Assembly: GCA_944350415.1 (NCBI GenBank)
Contig: CALVOY010000070.1
Span: forward strand, 1-33,431
Direction: 5' to 3'
Length of the DNA: 33,431 bases
Origin: an uncultured Bacilli bacterium
Lineage (GTDB): Bacteria > Bacillota_I > Bacilli_A > RF39 > UBA660
Below, piece by piece: positions 15,404-24,481 of this stretch. A program made the position numbers and the translations under genes. The notes beneath the pieces are model-generated. The model was not told where the DNA came from, did not search any database, and was given only the letters and a program-made list of their open reading frames with translations. The first letter of the stretch is position 1, and the number at the start of each line of letters is the position of its first letter.

Positions 15404-15430
15404 AAAAAAACTTCTTAAAGAAGTTTTTTT
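15404..15430. terminator. Bidirectional terminator between ZIP and PBP genes
   Basis: AAAAAAACTTCT (15404-15415) pairs with AGAAGTTTTTTT (15419-15430) across a 3-nt loop. The T and A tracts allow termination of both converging units. Confidence 0.85.
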
Positions 15431-15445
15431 GATATTTATAAAATT

Positions 15446-18112
15446 CTATTCATTAGCATTTGGACTAGGACTAGGGGTAGGGCTTGGTGTAGGACTCGTA
15501 GTTGGGCTAGGAGATGGTGATGGACTAGGGGTAGGAGAAGGAGTAGGATCTGTAGGATCGTCATATACAAAGTTGTATACTGCAGGGTCGCTTTGATTTC
15601 CACTATAATTCTGGAAAGTAGTTACGACTTTATAAGTCCCTGATATATTGGCATTCGCTTCGATAGTATATGAGTTTTCCGTAGTAAACCCTAACAGAAC
15701 ATCTCCATAATAGACTTTATAACCAAAACTACCAAAACTTTCATTTCCTGAAGGAGCATTTTGTTTTGACCATGTAATATTAATTTTCTGAGTATTTTCA
15801 TCATAGGTAACTTTTAAATTGCTTACTGTATCTAGTTTGTTGTATTTAGAAGAAGTTTCTGTTGGTTCAGTCCCTGCTTTAAAGTATTCACATGTGATTT
15901 GATCTTGTGGAGTACCAGCACTTGGAAGAGCTGCGGGCCAACTTCCATTTTCAACACAAACTTTAACTACACTGCTTGGTTGGGTAAATGTTTTTCCAGT
16001 ATTCTTATTAAAAATTACATTTCCGATCGCTCTATATAATTTTCCTCTTTCAATAACAGCGGATGTTTGATGAAGATGATTTTTGCTATCTACAATTTGA
16101 TATCCATACCACATAGATACTGTATATTCTGGATCATATCCTACAATCCATGCATCATTTACAGCATCACTAGAAAGATTAAGCTTATCTTTGGTTTCAT
16201 CATCGAAATTAGTAGTACCAGTTTTTGCTGCTAAAGTGACACCGTTTATTTTAGCTCCGCTACTTAAACCAGATTCTACAGCAGTTATTAGCATATCACT
16301 AATCATGAAAGCGGTTGCTTCACTCATTACTTTGGTTTCTTCTGGTTTGATGGTTTTTACATCGTTATTTTCTCTAAATACAATTTTGTTGATTGTTAGT
16401 GGTTCAACATATGTACCACCATTTGCAAAAGCATTATATGCAGCAGCCATTTGTAAAACGGTAATTCCATCTACTGCACCTAGTGCACTAGATTCATAAA
16501 TTTCACCTTTACTATTGGTTTCTGGTGTCAATCCTAGATTGCTAGCGAATTCGTATATTTTTTTATTTCCTACTTGTTCTTGAACTTGTTGAAAAGCTTT
16601 TAGTGCAGGAATATTTCGAGATTGCGCTAGTGCATGACGAATGCTCATTTGTCCTAAAAATTGTCTATCAGAATTGTTGATAGATTGACCAGTAGAATAG
16701 CTCCAAGGTTCATCTACAATTTGTTGATAGGTTGACCAATTTAGATATTCAATAGCAGGAGCATAGTCGAATATTGGCTTTGCAGTAGATCCAATTTGGT
16801 TGGTTTCTTGCGTAGCATAGTTTAAAGTTAAGGCTGTTGTTTTATTACGACCAGCACCAATAGCAACTACTTTTCCCGTTGCTACTTCAATTACAGCAAC
16901 ACCACTATTTACACTATCATTAATCCATTTGTATCTGGTATTTCCGTTCATGATTTCATCTAGACCAGCTTGACGAGAACGATCCATGTTTGTATAAACA
17001 AGCACAGAAGTAGTATTGGGATTAATTCCATGTTTTTCTTGCAATTCTTCAATTACAGTATCAATATATCCTTGATAATCTAAGGTTCTATCTTTATCTG
17101 CTAATAAAGAAGTAATTGGAATGGCATTAGCCATATCTGCTTCTTCTTGTGTGATATAGCCATGTCTTACCATTAAATTTAATACCTGAGCTCTTCTATT
17201 ATAAGCATTGGATGGATTTCTAAATGGATTGTAGTAGGTTGGATTATTGAAAATTCCTACTAGTAGAGCTGCTTCTGAAAGGTTCAGATCTCTTACACTT
17301 TTTCCAAAATAAGTTTGTGATGCTTGTTCTACTCCATATGCATTATTGGACAAGTCATAATTATTTACATAATACTCTATGATTTCTTCTTTTGTGAAGT
17401 TTTTTTCTAACTTGAATACTGCTAAATAGATGTCTTCTAATTTACGAATAATTCCTTCTATACCACTACTTTTTTGTCTTAATGGATCGGTATAAGTATT
17501 AGTGATTAGCTGCATAGAGATGGTAGAAGCTCCACCAGCATCACTATTTCCTAGTAATTGCCCAATTGCCGCTTTGATAAAACGCGGTGCATCGAATCCA
17601 TTATGTTGAAAGAATCTAGCATCTTCTGTAGCAATCAAAGCATCAATAAATACTTCTGGTAAATCATCATAAGTTACATTCTCTCTTAGTTCTTTTCCAA
17701 CACGAGTGATTTCTTCTCCATCTTTGTCATAAAAAATACTAGCTTCTTTTTTATTTAATTGTGTAATATCAAATTCTGGAGCATCTTGAATAATTTTAAT
17801 AACAAATCCGCCAACTACTAAACAAACTAGAATTGCTAATATTAAGAAAATAATTAAAATTATATTTAGCACTTTTCTTTGCTTTGGCTTTGATTTTATC
17901 TTGTCTAATAATCTAGCAATTCCTAAAATTAAAAGAATTCCTATTGTTAGAACAATTGTTAATTCAAAACCTAATATAAAATAGCTAAGAATAATTAGAG
18001 TTAAGATAATGAGACCAATGATTATCATTGGTTTTTCTATTTTTAATTTTTTTCTAGTTGTTGTTGTTTTGTTAGAGCTTTTTCTTTTTCCTTTTTTGAT
18101 TGATTTTGTCAT
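15446..18112 (-). CDS. pbp1A: Class A penicillin-binding protein (PBP1-like, bifunctional)
   Basis: This 888-residue protein polymerises and cross-links peptidoglycan outside the membrane. After a basic start there are three hydrophobic segments (about 28-47, 50-67, 81-107); class A PBPs usually have one. The glycosyltransferase domain shows ATEDARFFQHNGFD with Glu163, GASTISMQLITN and the later motifs. The transpeptidase domain has the nucleophile motif STAK (Ser442), SRN (498-500) and KTGT (630-633). A fibronectin-III-like domain (about 760-850) and a PSP/TPSP-repeat tail from 853 follow, ending NANE. It overlaps recU by 4 nt, the recU-ponA pairing of B. subtilis. The Pro/Ser/Thr tail probably spans or contacts the wall. 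Confidence 0.93.
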   Translation of the reverse strand: MTKSIKKGKRKSSNKTTTTRKKLKIEKPMIIIGLIILTLIILSYFILGFELTIVLTIGILLILGIARLLDKIKSKPKQRKVLNIILIIFLILAILVCLVVGGFVIKIIQDAPEFDITQLNKKEASIFYDKDGEEITRVGKELRENVTYDDLPEVFIDALIATEDARFFQHNGFDAPRFIKAAIGQLLGNSDAGGASTISMQLITNTYTDPLRQKSSGIEGIIRKLEDIYLAVFKLEKNFTKEEIIEYYVNNYDLSNNAYGVEQASQTYFGKSVRDLNLSEAALLVGIFNNPTYYNPFRNPSNAYNRRAQVLNLMVRHGYITQEEADMANAIPITSLLADKDRTLDYQGYIDTVIEELQEKHGINPNTTSVLVYTNMDRSRQAGLDEIMNGNTRYKWINDSVNSGVAVIEVATGKVVAIGAGRNKTTALTLNYATQETNQIGSTAKPIFDYAPAIEYLNWSTYQQIVDEPWSYSTGQSINNSDRQFLGQMSIRHALAQSRNIPALKAFQQVQEQVGNKKIYEFASNLGLTPETNSKGEIYESSALGAVDGITVLQMAAAYNAFANGGTYVEPLTINKIVFRENNDVKTIKPEETKVMSEATAFMISDMLITAVESGLSSGAKINGVTLAAKTGTTNFDDETKDKLNLSSDAVNDAWIVGYDPEYTVSMWYGYQIVDSKNHLHQTSAVIERGKLYRAIGNVIFNKNTGKTFTQPSSVVKVCVENGSWPAALPSAGTPQDQITCEYFKAGTEPTETSSKYNKLDTVSNLKVTYDENTQKINITWSKQNAPSGNESFGSFGYKVYYGDVLLGFTTENSYTIEANANISGTYKVVTTFQNYSGNQSDPAVYNFVYDDPTDPTPSPTPSPSPSPSPTTSPTPSPTPSPSPNANE

Positions 18113-18699
18113 TTTGACACCTCCATGTATTCTTTAATAATTTCTAAATAGTCTAATCTTGGTGCATATTTTTCTTTTATTTCATAACCTTTCTCTAAAA
18201 AATATTCATAAGGAATCGATTTTCTGTGATTGTGATCTATATAAGAAAAAAAGTCATCAGCAAATAGTAAAAAAGTTTTATGATATTCTACAAATCTGAT
18301 AATGAGAAAACCAATTCCTCCGTGTTCTATAATGTTTCTTAAATGGTTTCTTTGATGTGGATGAATATTTTCTAATGGAAAATAACTTTTATTATTGGTT
18401 TCTTTTGCTTCAAAATCAATATATTTGCCTTGATATAATCCGTTATAATCGGTAGTAGAAGGAGATTCGAAGTAAGCTTCTTTAATCGTAATTCTACCTG
18501 TCCTATTCGTTTTACTAGGATAGTCGACTTTTAATATTTTGATCGGGGTAGGTTTTTTATAAATAAATGCTTGTTTTGTATCAATATAATATTGATTAGA
18601 AATATTGATATCATTTTCTAGATTCATTCCACGATTATTATGAAATACTTGTTTTTTATTTAGGATTTCCTTCAACGAGTTTCCTTTATTATATTCCAT
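18109..18699 (-). CDS. recU: Holliday junction resolvase RecU
   Basis: The 196-residue protein cuts four-way junctions during recombination and chromosome segregation. Its family signatures are clear: NNRGMNLENDINISNQYY, KKPTPIKILKVDYP, EAYFESPSTTDYNG with the metal-binding Asp84, and YIDFEAKET with Asp95, Glu97 and Lys99 forming the nuclease centre. Length is normal. The downstream PBP gene overlaps its stop (ATGA), so the two are translationally coupled. The start at 18699 is followed by MEYNKGNSLK, and AGGTGAT lies just upstream on this strand. Confidence 0.95.
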   Translation of the reverse strand: MEYNKGNSLKEILNKKQVFHNNRGMNLENDINISNQYYIDTKQAFIYKKPTPIKILKVDYPSKTNRTGRITIKEAYFESPSTTDYNGLYQGKYIDFEAKETNNKSYFPLENIHPHQRNHLRNIIEHGGIGFLIIRFVEYHKTFLLFADDFFSYIDHNHRKSIPYEYFLEKGYEIKEKYAPRLDYLEIIKEYMEVSK

Positions 18700-18863
18700 T
18701 TAATCACCTATATCATATTATACTATACTATGATATTTTTTCCAACTTTTTTATTAGAGAATTTTAATTAGAAAGATTCCTTTTTATCTTTTTTTGACTT
18801 TTTTTGTCGAAGTTATGTTTTTTTTTATTTCATATTTTATAATATCTAAAAAAGGAGGATATT

Positions 18864-18956
18864 ATGAATTATTTACATGTGATTGAGATATTAAATCAAA
18901 TGGAGAAAAAGATTGTGGAAGCAAAATTAATCACTTATTGCCGAAATGATTCGTAA
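18864..18956 (+). CDS. Small hypothetical reading frame, possibly frameshifted
   Basis: An ATG with an excellent ribosome site (AAAGGAGG, spacing 6) and a TATAAT box at 18838-18843 opens a 30-codon frame starting MNYLHVIEILNQMEKKIVEA. It ends CRNDS after Ile-Thr-Tyr. Another frame over the same end reads IAEMIRKMRYNK and stops at TAG just before the next gene, and would continue the helical, charged pattern better. The gene may therefore have suffered a 1-nt insertion near 18930-18940. No family is recognised. Confidence 0.4.
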   Translation: MNYLHVIEILNQMEKKIVEAKLITYCRNDS

Positions 18957-18984
18957 AATGCGTTATAATAAATAGGATGGTATT

Positions 18985-19692
18985 ATGACAATTAAGGATT
19001 TAAAAGGTTTATATATAGCACATCGTGGAATTCAAACTGAACAGACTATTGAAAATACAATTCCTGCTTTTTCTTTAGCTCTTGCTAAGAAGATTCCTAT
19101 TGAATTTGATTTACATATTTTAAAAGACGGCAATATTGTGATTTATCACGATCCTAATTTATATAGGTTAATGGGAGTAGATCGAGAAATTTCAAGTTAT
19201 GATTACGAGGAACTAAAAAAAATAACTTTTCCTAATACGAATACCCATATTCCTTTATTTCAAGAAGTTTTAGATTTAGTGAAAGGGAAGGTATTGTTAG
19301 TAATTGAAATTAAAAGAACGAAAATAATTTCTTATCAAGAGTATTGTAGAAAAATAGTTTCTATTTTAGAAAACTATCCATATGATTTTGCTATTAAATC
19401 TTTTGATATTCGTATTGTAGATTGGTTTTTAAAACATACTAATTATATTACGGGATTATTGATCGCTAATAGAAAAAAATCTATTTATGATTTTTTAATG
19501 CAACGAAAATGTACTCTTTCTATATTAAAACCGAATTTTATATCGGTAGATTATACTATCATTTCCAATAAAGTAGTAAAAAACTTTAAAAAAAGAGGAC
19601 CTGTTTTAGTTTGGACTATTCGTGATGCTAAAACTTTAGGTATGGTGAAAGAGAAAGCCGATAGTTATTTGATTGAAAAGTTTTATTTCTAA
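18985..19692 (+). CDS. Glycerophosphodiester phosphodiesterase family protein
   Basis: The 235-residue protein hydrolyses glycerophosphodiesters to glycerol-3-phosphate and an alcohol. GDPD motifs are in order: AHRG (12-15), TIENTIPAF, EFDLHILKDG with Glu40 and Asp42, and YHDPNL with His55; VIEIKR supplies the later metal-binding glutamate. No signal peptide or membrane segment is seen, so it is probably cytosolic. Length is typical. AGGATGG precedes the ATG. It is followed by a separate promoter for gpsB. Confidence 0.92.
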   Translation: MTIKDLKGLYIAHRGIQTEQTIENTIPAFSLALAKKIPIEFDLHILKDGNIVIYHDPNLYRLMGVDREISSYDYEELKKITFPNTNTHIPLFQEVLDLVKGKVLLVIEIKRTKIISYQEYCRKIVSILENYPYDFAIKSFDIRIVDWFLKHTNYITGLLIANRKKSIYDFLMQRKCTLSILKPNFISVDYTIISNKVVKNFKKRGPVLVWTIRDAKTLGMVKEKADSYLIEKFYF

Positions 19693-19726
19693 CTATCAGT
19701 AACTTTTTCTATTTATAGAATGGTAA

Positions 19727-19755
19727 TTGACATTTATATTTATTTTTGTGATAAT
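19727..19755 (+). promoter_or_regulatory. Promoter of gpsB (and probably rnpB)
   Basis: A consensus -35 TTGACA (19727-19732), a 17-bp spacer and GATAAT (19750-19755) lie 28 bp before the gpsB start. It is the best -35 in the window, fitting a strongly expressed unit that probably includes the RNase P RNA. Confidence 0.8.
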
Positions 19756-19783
19756 ATTAGCATAAGGGATTGGTGAAGAAATA

Positions 19784-20119
19784 ATGATGCAAGGTAAGAT
19801 TTCTTTAACGCCTCAAGACATTTTAGAAAAAGAATTTAAGATTGACACTAGAGGATATCGTTTAAAAGAAGTGGATCAGTTTTTGGATGAGATTATTGGA
19901 GATTATGAACAATTTTATGAAATTATTAGAAATCTTGAAAAAGAGAAGGAAGATTATCTAAAAGAAATTATGAATTTGAAACAAGAACTTAGAAATGTCA
20001 AGATGAGTATTGATATTGCGAAAACTAGTGATAAAGAAGTTACTAATATGGATATTTTACGTCGTGTTTCTAATTTAGAGAAAATTGTTTATGGAAAAGA
20101 GGAAAAAGAAGAAGAATAA
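19784..20119 (+). CDS. gpsB: Cell division protein GpsB (DivIVA-like)
   Basis: This 111-residue coiled-coil protein couples division to lateral wall synthesis and binds PBP1. The DivIVA/GpsB lipid-binding N-terminal motif is visible as LTPQDILEKEFKIDTRGYRLKEVDQFLDEI (given here in two parts: LTPQDILEKEFKI and RGYRLKEVDQFLDEI), then a heptad-rich helix to residue 75 and a short C-terminal helix with ILRRVSNLEKIVYG typical of GpsB. It is too short to be DivIVA. The neighbouring rnpB begins just after its stop, the order seen in Bacillus. Confidence 0.9.
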   Translation: MMQGKISLTPQDILEKEFKIDTRGYRLKEVDQFLDEIIGDYEQFYEIIRNLEKEKEDYLKEIMNLKQELRNVKMSIDIAKTSDKEVTNMDILRRVSNLEKIVYGKEEKEEE

Positions 20120-20120
20120 T

Positions 20121-20470
20121 AATACTTTGACAAACGCTATATTCTTGTAATATAGAGGAAAGTCCATGCTCACACAATCTGTGATGATTGTAGTGTTCGT
20201 GCTAAGGGAAAAAATAACCTTAGGTAGCATTTTGCTAACGGCGATGAGGTTTCCTAAGTTGAAAGATATGGAAATAGTAATTGTAAAGTGCCACAGAGAC
20301 GATTTTTTTTCGAAAGAAAAAAGTGAAACGTGGTAAACCCCGCGAGTGAGAAACCCAAATTTTGGTAGGGGAGCTCTGATAGAGAAAACGAACGAAGTCA
20401 GGGATCGAGTAATCGATAGATAAATGTTTGTCACCTAGTAATAGGTACAGAACATGGCTTATAAAGTATT
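20121..20470 (+). ncRNA. rnpB: RNase P RNA, B type
   Basis: The catalytic RNA that trims tRNA 5' ends. Conserved parts in order are GAGGAAAGTCCATGCTC (P4 5' strand), TAGTGTTCGTGC, AAAGTGCCACAGAGACG, GAAACGTGGTAAACCCC, GAGTGAGAAACCCAAATTTT and ACAGAACATGGCTTA (P4 3' strand). The ends are set by P1: AATACTTT at 20121-20128 pairs with AAAGTATT at 20463-20470. The pattern closely follows B. subtilis RNase P RNA (B type). An unusually U-rich arm, a run of eight T then CGAAAG, closes one helix near 20310. It starts 1 nt after gpsB, so it is likely made by processing of read-through RNA. Confidence 0.96.
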
Positions 20471-20494
20471 TATTATTGATTAGAGGTGTATAAC

Positions 20495-21013
20495 TTGAAA
20501 GAAATTGGCGAGTTTTTAAAATCTTCAAGAATTCAAAATGGAATTAGTCTCGAAGAGGCTGCAGAAGATTTGAATTTTTCTGTTATTCAACTGGAAAATG
20601 TGGAAGATGGAAATGTACGAGCTTTTAAAGATGTTTTTATATTAAGAGAATTAGTAAAAGAATATGCTAAATATTTAGGGGTAGAGACAGATAATATTAT
20701 GGATGAGTTTAATGATTTTATGTTTGAGCATACTTCTAAAATTTCATTAGATGACATCTTAGAAGCTAGGAAATTGACAAAAGAGAAAGAAGTGGAGGAA
20801 AAAGAAAAAATTTCTTCTCCATATACTAAGATTCGAACTCCTAAGATTTCATGGAATCGAGTGAAATGGAAGCCGATATTGATTACAATTGGTCTTATTA
20901 TCGCTATATTAGCTATTATTGGGATTTGGTCTCTAGTTCATAAAGAGGAAGAGGTAATCTCTTCAGAATTGGTTGGAAGAAAGATGGAGGAAGTATATGA
21001 ATTTACCTACTAA
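20495..21013 (+). CDS. rodZ: RodZ-like helix-turn-helix membrane protein
   Basis: The protein has an N-terminal HTH_25 domain (LKSSRIQNGISLEEAAEDLN) and one membrane helix (about 129-149, PILITIGLIIAILAIIGIW), the layout of RodZ, which links MreB to the membrane and wall machinery. Only about 20 residues follow the helix, so the outer domain found in longer RodZ proteins is missing. The start is TTG at 20495 because AGAGGTG lies 6 nt upstream; a GTG at 20486 would overlap that site. It overlaps pgsA by 17 nt. The order rodZ-pgsA-recA matches Bacillus ymfM-pgsA-recA. Confidence 0.85.
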   Translation: MKEIGEFLKSSRIQNGISLEEAAEDLNFSVIQLENVEDGNVRAFKDVFILRELVKEYAKYLGVETDNIMDEFNDFMFEHTSKISLDDILEARKLTKEKEVEEKEKISSPYTKIRTPKISWNRVKWKPILITIGLIIAILAIIGIWSLVHKEEEVISSELVGRKMEEVYEFTY

Positions 21014-21593
21014 ATTAACTGTACTTAGAATTTTTTTAGCGCTTGTTGTAATGATTTTGTTAATGTTTCCCTTTGAAGCAATTGGAATTAGTTTTCCGGT
21101 CATTAGAGCTGGAATAGATATTGATGTTCAATATGTTATTGCAGGAATTATATTTATTATTGCTAGTTTTACGGATTTTTTAGATGGATATCTAGCTCGA
21201 AAGAATAATCAAGTAACTGATACGGGGAAAATGTTAGATGCGATAGCGGATAAAGCACTAGTTAATCCTATTTTGATTATATTTGCTGCTGAAGGTATGA
21301 TTAGTCCTATTGTGCCAGTAATCGTAGTTGTGCGAGATATTGTAGTAAATGCTATTAAAATGGAGGCTGCATCGAAAGGAAAAGTCGTGGCTGCAATTCA
21401 ATCAGGCAAAATCAAAACTGCTAGCTTAATGATCGGTATGGTTCTACTATTCTTTAGTAATGTTCCTTTTGTGTATTTGAATATTCGTGTAGATTTATTA
21501 TTTATTTATTTTGCTACGATTATGTCATTGGTATCTATGGTTCAATATTATGTATTAAATAAGAAAATTATATTTAGTGATTCTGCAAAATAG
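20997..21593 (+). CDS. pgsA: CDP-diacylglycerol-glycerol-3-phosphate 3-phosphatidyltransferase
   Basis: This 198-residue integral membrane enzyme makes phosphatidylglycerol phosphate, the first committed step to phosphatidylglycerol and cardiolipin. The CDP-alcohol phosphatidyltransferase motif is complete: Asp60, DG at 63-64, AR at 67-68, Gly77, Asp81 and Asp85 in TDFLDGYLAR...GKMLDAIADK. Several hydrophobic helices span the rest. The start is ATG 20997, with GGAGG 6 nt upstream and MNLPTKLTVLRIF as the usual N-terminus. It lies 17 nt inside the end of rodZ. Confidence 0.95.
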   Translation: MNLPTKLTVLRIFLALVVMILLMFPFEAIGISFPVIRAGIDIDVQYVIAGIIFIIASFTDFLDGYLARKNNQVTDTGKMLDAIADKALVNPILIIFAAEGMISPIVPVIVVVRDIVVNAIKMEAASKGKVVAAIQSGKIKTASLMIGMVLLFFSNVPFVYLNIRVDLLFIYFATIMSLVSMVQYYVLNKKIIFSDSAK

Positions 21594-21615
21594 ATAATGG
21601 AAATGCGTTAATTAT

Positions 21616-21645
21616 GAAAAATTCCTTAGGGAATTTTCTTTTTTT
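21616..21645 (+). terminator. Terminator after pgsA
   Basis: AAAATTCC pairs with GGAATTTT around a short TTA-containing loop, followed by CTTTTTTT. It separates rodZ-pgsA from recA. Confidence 0.8.
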
Positions 21646-21672
21646 ACTTCTTTTCGTACCCAAAAAATAAAT

Positions 21673-21686
21673 AAAACATTTGTTCG
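21673..21686 (+). promoter_or_regulatory. Probable LexA/SOS box of recA
   Basis: AAAACATTTGTTCG matches the Bacillus-type SOS box (CGAAC-N4-GTTCG) perfectly in the right half and at AAC in the left. It sits 9 bp before the recA -35, where LexA can block polymerase. LexA control of recA is normal in the phylum; this site is a one-sided match and so moderate. Confidence 0.6.
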
Positions 21687-21695
21687 AAAATGGTC

Positions 21696-21724
21696 TTGCT
21701 TTTTTTGAATAAATAGGTTATGAT
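21696..21724 (+). promoter_or_regulatory. recA promoter
   Basis: TTGCTT (21696-21701), a 17-bp spacer and TATGAT (21719-21724), 29 bp before the recA start. Confidence 0.72.
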
Positions 21725-21753
21725 GTATTTGTAAGCCAAAATAGGAGGATTTT

Positions 21754-22770
21754 ATGACAAAAAATACAAACAAGAACGAAGCGTTAGAAAAAGTATTAAG
21801 CGATATTGAAAAGCAATTTGGAAAAGGTGCTATTATGAAGCTAGGAGATAATAAGCACATGGAATTAGATGTTACTTCTAGTGGAAGTTTAACTTTGGAT
21901 ATTGCGATGGGTGTTGGTGGTTACCCTAAAGGAAGGATTATAGAAATTTATGGTCCTGAGTCCAGTGGTAAAACTACATTTGCTCTTCATGCTATTGCGG
22001 AAGTACAAAAATCTGGTGGGAGAGCTGCTTTTATTGATGCTGAGCATGCTTTAGATCCGGTTTATGCTAAAAACTTAGGTGTAGATATCAATGAACTATT
22101 ATTAGCACAACCCGATACTGGTGAGCAGGCATTGGAAATTTGTGAGGCTTTGGTACGAAGTGAAGCAGTGAATATTGTAGTTATCGATTCGGTAGCTGCA
22201 TTAGTACCACAAGCTGAGATTGATGGTGAGATGGGAGATAGTCATGTTGGTCTTCAAGCAAGACTAATGAGTCAAGCACTTCGTAAACTTTCTGGTACTA
22301 TAAGTAAGACCAAAACAACCGCGATTTTTATTAATCAGTTAAGAGAAAAAGTGGGTGTTATGTTTGGAAATCCTGAAACAACACCTGGAGGAAGAGCATT
22401 AAAATTCTATTCTACTATTCGCCTTGATGTTAGACGTAGTGAGGCATTGAAAATGGGAGATGGAATTGTAGGAAATAAGACTACAATTAAAGTAGTAAAG
22501 AACAAGGTGGCTCCTCCATTTAAGACAGCTGTTGTTGATATTATGTATGGAGAAGGTGTTAGCCGTGAAGGTGAAATCATTGATCTTGGAAGTGAATGTG
22601 GAGTGCTTGAAAAATCAGGAGCTTGGTATTCTTATAAAGGAGAAAAAATTGGACAGGGTAAAGAAAATGTCAAATTGTTTTTAAAAGATCATGTAGAACT
22701 TCGTGATGAACTTGAAAAACAGATACGAGAGTATTATGGTATAGGTGAAAAGAAGAATACAAAAGAGTAA
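21754..22770 (+). CDS. recA: Recombinase RecA
   Basis: The 338-residue ATP-dependent strand-exchange protein that also triggers LexA self-cleavage. Visible are the N-terminal [12 protein letters not shown], Walker [10 protein letters not shown] (67-75), the DNA-binding loops around [20 protein letters not shown] and [20 protein letters not shown], and the core [14 protein letters not shown]. Length is normal, with a short charged C-terminal tail ([10 protein letters not shown]). AGGAGG precedes the ATG. It is monocistronic here, with its own promoter and terminator, unlike the pgsA-cinA-recA arrangement of Bacillus; cinA is absent. Confidence 0.98.
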   Translation: MTKNTNKNEALEKVLSDIEKQFGKGAIMKLGDNKHMELDVTSSGSLTLDIAMGVGGYPKGRIIEIYGPESSGKTTFALHAIAEVQKSGGRAAFIDAEHALDPVYAKNLGVDINELLLAQPDTGEQALEICEALVRSEAVNIVVIDSVAALVPQAEIDGEMGDSHVGLQARLMSQALRKLSGTISKTKTTAIFINQLREKVGVMFGNPETTPGGRALKFYSTIRLDVRRSEALKMGDGIVGNKTTIKVVKNKVAPPFKTAVVDIMYGEGVSREGEIIDLGSECGVLEKSGAWYSYKGEKIGQGKENVKLFLKDHVELRDELEKQIREYYGIGEKKNTKE

Positions 22771-22784
22771 TCTTCTTTTTTTAT
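22748..22784 (+). terminator. Terminator overlapping the recA stop
   Basis: AAAAGAAGA (22748-22756) pairs with TCTTCTTTT (22771-22779), followed by more T. A further small hairpin, CTGTCT-TTC-AGACAG, is at 22788-22802 but has no T tract. Confidence 0.6.
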
Positions 22785-22816
22785 AATCTGTCTTTCAGAC
22801 AGAGAAGACATTTTCC

Positions 22817-22845
22817 TTGACTTATTTTTTATTTAAACTTACAAT
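22817..22845 (+). promoter_or_regulatory. rny promoter
   Basis: TTGACT (22817-22822), a 17-bp spacer and TACAAT (22840-22845), 58 bp before the rny start. Confidence 0.75.
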
Positions 22846-22903
22846 ATAACTAGATGTTAATGATTGAAAACAAATTTAACATATATGAAATGGAGGAATC
22901 GTT

Positions 22904-24454
22904 ATGAATATAGTAATCTCCATTTTACTAGTCATTGTTGGATTGATTGGTGGTCTTGTTTTTACTACTATTTTTAATTCTTTACGTGAAAATAATGCAA
23001 ATAAAAGAATAGAGGCAATTATTGAGAAGGCTAGAAAAGAAGCCGAAAAAACCAAAAGAGATTCTATTTTAGAGACAAAAGAAGAAATTCACAAATTAAA
23101 ATTGGATTATGATAAAGAAGTTAAGGAAAAAAAATTAGAGTTAAAAGAGTCAGAAGAGCGTTTGATTCAACGCGAGCAGAGTATGGATAAACGTGATGAA
23201 TTGTACCAAAAACGTGAGGCTAACTTAGATGAAAGAGAAAATAAATTATTTGATAAACAAAAAGAAATCCAAGATGAACAAGTGAAAGTGGAAGAAATTA
23301 AGCAACAACAGTTAGATTTATTACAAGAACTTTCCGGTATTAGTCGCGAGAAAGCGAAAGAAATGGTAATGACTAAAATAAAAGAAGCTATGTCAAAGGA
23401 AATTGCTTCTTATATCAAAGAAAGAGAAAACGAAGCCAAACTTGAAGTAGATAAAAAAGCAAAAGACTTGTTGGTTTCTTCAATGCAAAAGTTTGCTGCT
23501 GATGTTGCCAATGAGCAAACAGTAACGGTTGTTAATTTACCTAATGATGATTTAAAAGGAAGAATTATTGGTAGAGAAGGAAGAAATATACGTACTTTAG
23601 AAGCAATTACAGGGGTGGATTTAATTATTGATGATACTCCAGAAGCTGTAGTTTTATCTAGTTTTGATCCATTGCGTAGAGAGATTGCTAGAGAAACACT
23701 AGAAACGCTATTAAAAGATGGAAGAATTCATCCTACTAGAATTGAAGAGTTATATGATAAAGTTAGCAAAGATATGAAAGCAAAGATTATAGAGTATGGT
23801 AATAATGCTTTGTTTGAGTTAGGATTAACTAAAATGGATCCTGAACTCGTGGAGACAGTAGGAAAACTTCATTTTAGAACTAGTTATGGTCAAAATGCTT
23901 TACAACATTCTTTAGAAGTAGCACATTTATCTGGGGTGATTGCTGGTGAACTTGGAGAAAATGTGACTTTGGCGAAGCGTGCCGGTTTACTGCATGATAT
24001 TGGAAAAGCAATTGATCACGAAATCGAAGGAAGTCATGTAGAAATAGGAGTAGATCTTGCGAAAAAGTTTAAAGAACCAGAAATAGTAATCAATGCTATT
24101 GCTTCTCATCATGGAGATACGGAAGCAACTAGTGTTATTGCCTTTATTGTTGCGATTGCAGATGCTCTTTCGGCTTCTCGACCTGGTGCTAGAAATGATT
24201 CGTTAGAAAATTACATTAAGAGATTAGAACAATTAGAATCTATTGGTAATGATATTCCGGGCGTTGACAAGACTTTTGCTGTTCAAGCTGGTAGAGAATT
24301 GCGTGTTGCTGTAAAACCAGAAGATGTCGATGATTTAGCAGCGCATAAAATTGCTAGAGATATTAAAGAAAAAATCGAAAATACAATGCAGTATCCAGGA
24401 ACCATTAAGATTACAGTGATTCGCGAAACAAGAGCACAAGAAGAAGCTAAATAA
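22904..24454 (+). CDS. rny: Ribonuclease Y
   Basis: The 516-residue membrane-anchored endoribonuclease starts most mRNA decay in Firmicutes. It has an N-terminal membrane helix (residues 2-22), a long charged coiled coil to about 195, a KH domain with [15 protein letters not shown], and an HD domain with the metal ligands in [10 protein letters not shown] and [12 protein letters not shown]. The end [15 protein letters not shown] is typical. Length matches B. subtilis RNase Y (520). GGAGG precedes the ATG. Confidence 0.97.
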   Translation: MNIVISILLVIVGLIGGLVFTTIFNSLRENNANKRIEAIIEKARKEAEKTKRDSILETKEEIHKLKLDYDKEVKEKKLELKESEERLIQREQSMDKRDELYQKREANLDERENKLFDKQKEIQDEQVKVEEIKQQQLDLLQELSGISREKAKEMVMTKIKEAMSKEIASYIKERENEAKLEVDKKAKDLLVSSMQKFAADVANEQTVTVVNLPNDDLKGRIIGREGRNIRTLEAITGVDLIIDDTPEAVVLSSFDPLRREIARETLETLLKDGRIHPTRIEELYDKVSKDMKAKIIEYGNNALFELGLTKMDPELVETVGKLHFRTSYGQNALQHSLEVAHLSGVIAGELGENVTLAKRAGLLHDIGKAIDHEIEGSHVEIGVDLAKKFKEPEIVINAIASHHGDTEATSVIAFIVAIADALSASRPGARNDSLENYIKRLEQLESIGNDIPGVDKTFAVQAGRELRVAVKPEDVDDLAAHKIARDIKEKIENTMQYPGTIKITVIRETRAQEEAK

Positions 24455-24481
24455 TTTAGTTTCTTTTTTATAGGTGATATT

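Noticed and set aside
20075-20528. Two minus-strand frames opposite rnpB
   Set aside because: They overlap a highly conserved structural RNA gene and have no ribosome sites; chance open frames.
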